Part shown: positions 60,482 through 64,000 of the stretch, piece after piece
Layout: each line of letters starts with the position of its first letter
How positions within the stretch are numbered: the first letter of the stretch is position 1
IMG/VR virus record: IMGVR_UViG_3300036985_004568
Span: 1-64,000 of that record
DNA length: 64,000 bases
Direction: 5' to 3' (one strand)
Source of the DNA: a virus
The notes under the pieces: generated by a model
What the model was told of the DNA's origin: nothing
What the model saw: the letters and a program-made list of their open reading frames with translations, nothing else
The model's database searches: none
Program-made: the position numbers and the translations under genes

Positions 60482-61873
60482 CTAACTAATAAGTTTAATA
60501 TGGCCTAATTGTAAGTTTATATTTCCTGATCCAGAAACAGTATCTCCTAGTACACAAATTGGAGCAATTGCGCAATTTCTAACATCATAACCACTGCAAG
60601 ATGAATGTAATCTAACCCCCCAAATACGAATATTACTAATATTATTTTTATTATACCCATATTCTAAAGCGGCAATAGAAGCAAGACTAAATACTCCACT
60701 TGCCAAAGGTTGCCAATGTTGTAGTCTATACCAGAGCATTCCTCCATCTGCTGGATCCCAGCAAAGATAACCTTCATCATCAACATATGCCCAAGACTCC
60801 CCTTCCGCATGACACTGTGTTCCAGCAATATTAGCTAAAACAAGAGTTGGAAACTTAACACTTCCATCTTTAAAAGAAATTGTAGCATCTAATTCTAAAA
60901 TACCATAATAATTGGAACCACTAACTGAAGTATCTTCCAATTTTATTTTCATATGATTATTAGCTTCTTCTATCAATAAAGTATCTGATAATTGAACTAA
61001 ATGTTTAAACACTGACATTACATAGTTCATACTTCCTAACGATATAGTAGCTGAGATACTAGAACTAGCAACTACTGAAATTTTTGCTTGTTTTTTCTCT
61101 TCATTAATCCAATCTTGATCAAATGAGTAAGAGCAACTTCCTCCTGTCATAACTCCAGCTCCATTACCATACCAGCATTCTCCTTCACGGTACCAATTAT
61201 TTAAAGCGTAAAGTCTTCCACCTGGCCAAAAATGTCCACCACCACCATAACCACCACCAGGAACAAAAGGATAAGTATAACTCCCAGAATCATGTATCAT
61301 TGGCTCTAGTGGAAGAGGTGGGTCTGTTACTGGGCCCTGTTCCCACGTTTCTTCCCACAATACATTTAGTAACATGCCTCTTCTTAGTTCTTCTATGTGT
61401 ACTGCTTTAATAGAGCATCGTTCGGGTAAATATGGGACTTTTTCAATCCTATCTACGTCTGTCCAATCTACTTGTGTAGTCTCATATTCTACTTCTCCAT
61501 ACTTATCCCCCTTAAAATAGTCCGCAATTGTAACTCCTACTTTTTCTAAACATTGTTCTACTATCAACCGTAATGACACGATATCTGCTTTTGTTATAGA
61601 TTTTTGTTTAGTAGTTAAAAATTGAGTTAGGCTAGGGGGAAATGGAACTAATAGTAAAGTACAAACAGAATTCCAATAAACTATTAGTTGATCAATATGT
61701 ATTTTTTTACTATTTGTTTTACCAGAATAACCTACTCCTGCTAAACTATGTTGTGTAAAAATAGGATCATTTAACCAAATAGGATCTGCACACCAAGATT
61801 CTAAATCTGCTGGTTGTGTTCCTATCGGCTTTAATTTACTTTTACAAATATTACAAATGGGATCTGTGGGCAT
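60482..61873 (-). CDS. Large virion protein with a Gly-rich central segment
   Basis: 463 residues. An N-terminal C-x-x-C pair (I-C-N-I-C-K), a helical region (85-160), then a Gly/Tyr/Trp-rich loop region (G-G-G-Y-G-G-G-G-H-F-W-P-G-G) around residue 210 and beta strands to the end. Adjacent to the FN3-containing protein, so a tail or baseplate component is likely. No family recognised. Confidence 0.65.
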   Translation of the reverse strand: MPTDPICNICKSKLKPIGTQPADLESWCADPIWLNDPIFTQHSLAGVGYSGKTNSKKIHIDQLIVYWNSVCTLLLVPFPPSLTQFLTTKQKSITKADIVSLRLIVEQCLEKVGVTIADYFKGDKYGEVEYETTQVDWTDVDRIEKVPYLPERCSIKAVHIEELRRGMLLNVLWEETWEQGPVTDPPLPLEPMIHDSGSYTYPFVPGGGYGGGGHFWPGGRLYALNNWYREGECWYGNGAGVMTGGSCSYSFDQDWINEEKKQAKISVVASSSISATISLGSMNYVMSVFKHLVQLSDTLLIEEANNHMKIKLEDTSVSGSNYYGILELDATISFKDGSVKFPTLVLANIAGTQCHAEGESWAYVDDEGYLCWDPADGGMLWYRLQHWQPLASGVFSLASIAALEYGYNKNNISNIRIWGVRLHSSCSGYDVRNCAIAPICVLGDTVSGSGNINLQLGHIKLIS

Positions 61874-61874
61874 A

Positions 61875-64000
61875 TTATGCGTAAGTACTAAGGCTTGAAT
61901 CTGGTTTAACTGATGTTTCTGCTACTTGGGCAGATTTACCAAATAAATCTTTAATTTTATTTACATTATATTCTAATGTGCTAACTGCTGGCTTAAGTGA
62001 CTCATTTTCTCTTTTACGCTCTTTATCCTTATTAAGTATATGTAACGTAGAGGCATATTCAGACTGTGGAATTGATAATTCTAATGACGTTCTAAATCCA
62101 TCATTAAAAGAATGATGCACTCTAACTACATCTAAACCATTAACTGTTGTACGTAAATCTAAAGTTTCATCCCCTAAAATTTGCAATGAGCCTTCTCTAA
62201 CTGGCAGGTCAGATTTATGAAATTCTGTATTTGCTGCGTCTATTAAAGTATCCATTACTTCATCTAAATTATCTCCTGGAAGCCCGTACTCTTCATCCTC
62301 TTCATTAAAAATAGGAGTTATCCCCTGTACAATATATCTATTGGGCAGCCCTGAGCCTACGGTATAAGAATAGCGTTTACCTTTATACGTATATAGTATC
62401 CTCATTTCGGCTATATATTGATCTGGGTCCTCTTCATAAGCAACTGTTAATTCTTCAGTTCTTAATTCTGCAGTTACAGGATCAAATATTTCGCGTTCTA
62501 AAGTACCATATATTATTGCTGCCTGGTATCTAACAGGTACCGAATTAAGTACAATATAAGCAGTTTTTCCAGTCTCATCATAGGAATAGTCTACTGAGGC
62601 GCTGGCATCTTGCCATTCTAGAGGATATGTCTCAAAGGATACAATTGCAGGTTTTGAAGAGAAGGAACCATCTCTCCAAGGATGTGCTACAGCAACTAAT
62701 TCTTCTAGTGCGGGATCCATTCTACTATATCGTTTTTCTAAAATATCCATAGGGGTAAATTCTACATTTCCTGTAGTAACCCATTTTGTAAATCCATAAT
62801 CTGTACCATAATCGCTTAAAGCGGGAACCTCTTCCATAATTTGTAATAATTTAGTTACCTTTGGTGCACTATTAGTACGGGCCTGAACTTTAACATTAGA
62901 AATTTCAGATTCAAATCCTCCTAAATTTAACTTAAAATAAAATCCCTTTACGTCATCTTTAGTTTTAAATGGAGTAAGCAGAGTACTAAAAGCAGTATTT
63001 TTAGGAGTAGGCATCTCATCATGTAGGGTAAAAGGAAATATTTGCTCCTGTTTATCTGGATCAGTAGTTTTAAATAAATTACCCTCTTTATTTGAGTCAA
63101 TAATTTGTAATTGTTTTATTTCAGTATATTGAGAAAAATCACTTACAGCAGTAACACTCTTAATCTGATTAGTTTTATCATTAATTAAATTTTCCTCTAA
63201 AATATTTTGGCCAATAGTATACGTTCGTCTACTTACAGGAAAACCATATCTATATTCACTTAATCCTCCAGTAATGGGAGAGGAATAAAGTACGGTACCA
63301 TGATAAGCCGCAATGGCAGCTCTAGCTTCTAATTCTGTATTTCCAACTAAAGAATCCTCGTCAAATTTAGAGATATAATTTTTCTTTGCTGGGGGCCAAG
63401 TTTGTTGTCTACAAAAAGTAGAATAATAATAAGCAAATCCAGTAACTGTGAAATTTACCTGTAGCGCTCCGCCACTCCATATCTCTTCTCGCTTAAATAA
63501 ATATCCTCCAAATACATATCTTCCATTTATTTTAATATATACCGTTTGGCCAGTAGCAAGTAATAGTTCGTCTGTTGGGCGTATATTTTTATGAAAAGAG
63601 GCCGTACAAAAGGAGGGACCATAGACTAATTCAATTGAATCTAATATGTAACCTGTAGAAATAATTCCACCAATACTTATCTCATATGCGGGATTTGTTC
63701 TATATTGGATATCAAAAGTAGGAGTTCCTAGAGTTAATGTTCCAGTGCTCTCTATTCCCTCACCATTCACTCCAACTACCTTAAAACTATAAGTAAGACC
63801 AGAAACTAATTCTCCAATCGTAGTTTGATAATCATATATTAATGTTTGATTTTGTTTAATCCAACTCCCACCAATATCTTTATAGACATTATACCCCGCA
63901 TTATCTGAACTTCCAGTCCAAGTTAAAAATAAAGCATCCCCTAATTTTGGATCTGTGGCAATTAGAGACGTAGGATTTACTGGGGCAGGATAAGCAACTT
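61875..64000 (-). CDS. Tail protein with fibronectin III domain, 5'-truncated at the right edge
   Basis: The frame continues unbroken past the GTG at 63770 to the window edge, so that GTG is not the start. In the extra 76 residues I read P-V-N-P-T-S-L-I-A-T, L-T-W-T-G-S-S-D-N-A-G-Y-N-V-Y-K and G-L-T-Y-S-F-K-V-V-G-V-N, a fibronectin type III domain. After it come beta-rich tail domains (Y-I-K-I-N-G-R-Y-V-F-G-G-Y, P-V-R-E-G-S-L-Q-I). The plan fits a tail or baseplate hub protein. Confidence 0.72.
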   Translation of the reverse strand, partial: VAYPAPVNPTSLIATDPKLGDALFLTWTGSSDNAGYNVYKDIGGSWIKQNQTLIYDYQTTIGELVSGLTYSFKVVGVNGEGIESTGTLTLGTPTFDIQYRTNPAYEISIGGIISTGYILDSIELVYGPSFCTASFHKNIRPTDELLLATGQTVYIKINGRYVFGGYLFKREEIWSGGALQVNFTVTGFAYYYSTFCRQQTWPPAKKNYISKFDEDSLVGNTELEARAAIAAYHGTVLYSSPITGGLSEYRYGFPVSRRTYTIGQNILEENLINDKTNQIKSVTAVSDFSQYTEIKQLQIIDSNKEGNLFKTTDPDKQEQIFPFTLHDEMPTPKNTAFSTLLTPFKTKDDVKGFYFKLNLGGFESEISNVKVQARTNSAPKVTKLLQIMEEVPALSDYGTDYGFTKWVTTGNVEFTPMDILEKRYSRMDPALEELVAVAHPWRDGSFSSKPAIVSFETYPLEWQDASASVDYSYDETGKTAYIVLNSVPVRYQAAIIYGTLEREIFDPVTAELRTEELTVAYEEDPDQYIAEMRILYTYKGKRYSYTVGSGLPNRYIVQGITPIFNEEDEEYGLPGDNLDEVMDTLIDAANTEFHKSDLPVREGSLQILGDETLDLRTTVNGLDVVRVHHSFNDGFRTSLELSIPQSEYASTLHILNKDKERKRENESLKPAVSTLEYNVNKIKDLFGKSAQVAETSVKPDSSLSTYA

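Noticed and set aside
1-64000. Integrated prophage or attachment site
   Set aside because: No integrase, repressor, flanking host genes or direct-repeat attachment site was seen.
1-64000. Stop-codon reassignment
   Set aside because: TAA, TAG and TGA all end genes at consistent overlaps, and none interrupts a conserved domain.

Overview
This window is a stretch of a large, AT-rich, tailed double-stranded DNA phage genome, or a phage genome recovered from a metagenome. The evidence is a terminase large subunit next to a portal protein, collagen-like fibre genes, a tail/baseplate block, a complete phage replication and recombination set, and nearly continuous packing of short genes whose stops overlap the next start (TAATG, ATGA). 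All three stop codons are used as stops, so the code looks standard. Strong AGGAGG ribosome binding sites and TTGACA/TATACT promoters fit a bacterial host with ordinary sigma-70 signals, perhaps a Gram-positive-like one; the host cannot be named from the sequence. No integrase, repressor or attachment site was found, so nothing suggests lysogeny.

Layout. 1-9.8 kb: small early-type proteins on the + strand, led by sigma-70 promoters at 3927, 6695 and 8755. Many of them belong to a group of small beta-barrel-like or Cys-rich proteins sharing one C-terminal tail (L-T-x-x-E followed by a short hydrophobic end in Tyr, Leu or Phe). 8.8-12 kb: a secreted collagen-like protein and a glycosyltransferase-methyltransferase fusion. 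12-19 kb: RecA-like ATPase, RuvB, ATP-dependent DNA ligase, more Cys-rich tail-family genes, a trypsin-like protease, a CAT-anticodon tRNA, RNA ligase and a flap exonuclease. 19-26 kb: peptide deformylase, an MFS transporter, phosphoesterase, lipoprotein and membrane proteins, a methyltransferase and a pyruvyl-transferase-like enzyme. 26-44 kb: sigma-like factor, primase-helicase with two inteins, HD protein, methyltransferase, a uracil-DNA-glycosylase-like/PolA fusion, PD-(D/E)XK nuclease, RecA, ClpP-like protease, SbcD, RuvC, SbcC. 44-50 kb: a second phosphoesterase, deoxyribose-phosphate aldolase, a SWEET-like membrane protein, an intein-containing deoxyribosyltransferase-like protein and a dATP/dGTP-diphosphohydrolase-like protein. 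50-57.9 kb: second sigma-like factor, small and large terminase (the latter with a mini-intein), portal and fibre proteins, ending in a very basic protein with a strict 14-residue repeat. 57.8-64 kb: tail genes on the minus strand, convergent with the rest; the last one, with a fibronectin III domain, runs off the right edge. No major capsid protein is visible.

How it works together. The polymerase, primase-helicase, ligase, flap nuclease, RecA, SbcCD, RuvB and RuvC homologues give near-autonomous replication and recombination. Sigma-70-type promoters probably serve early transcription. A separate 16-nt element, GGTATATAATATATAG, appears six times (four exact) just upstream of ribosome binding sites and may be a phage-specific promoter read with one of two sigma-region-2-like proteins. 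Four inteins interrupt catalytic or metal-binding sites of the replicative helicase, the terminase and a nucleotide-metabolism enzyme. The most unusual elements are the tail-sharing small-protein family, the 16-nt element with its candidate sigma factors, and the 14-residue repeat protein.
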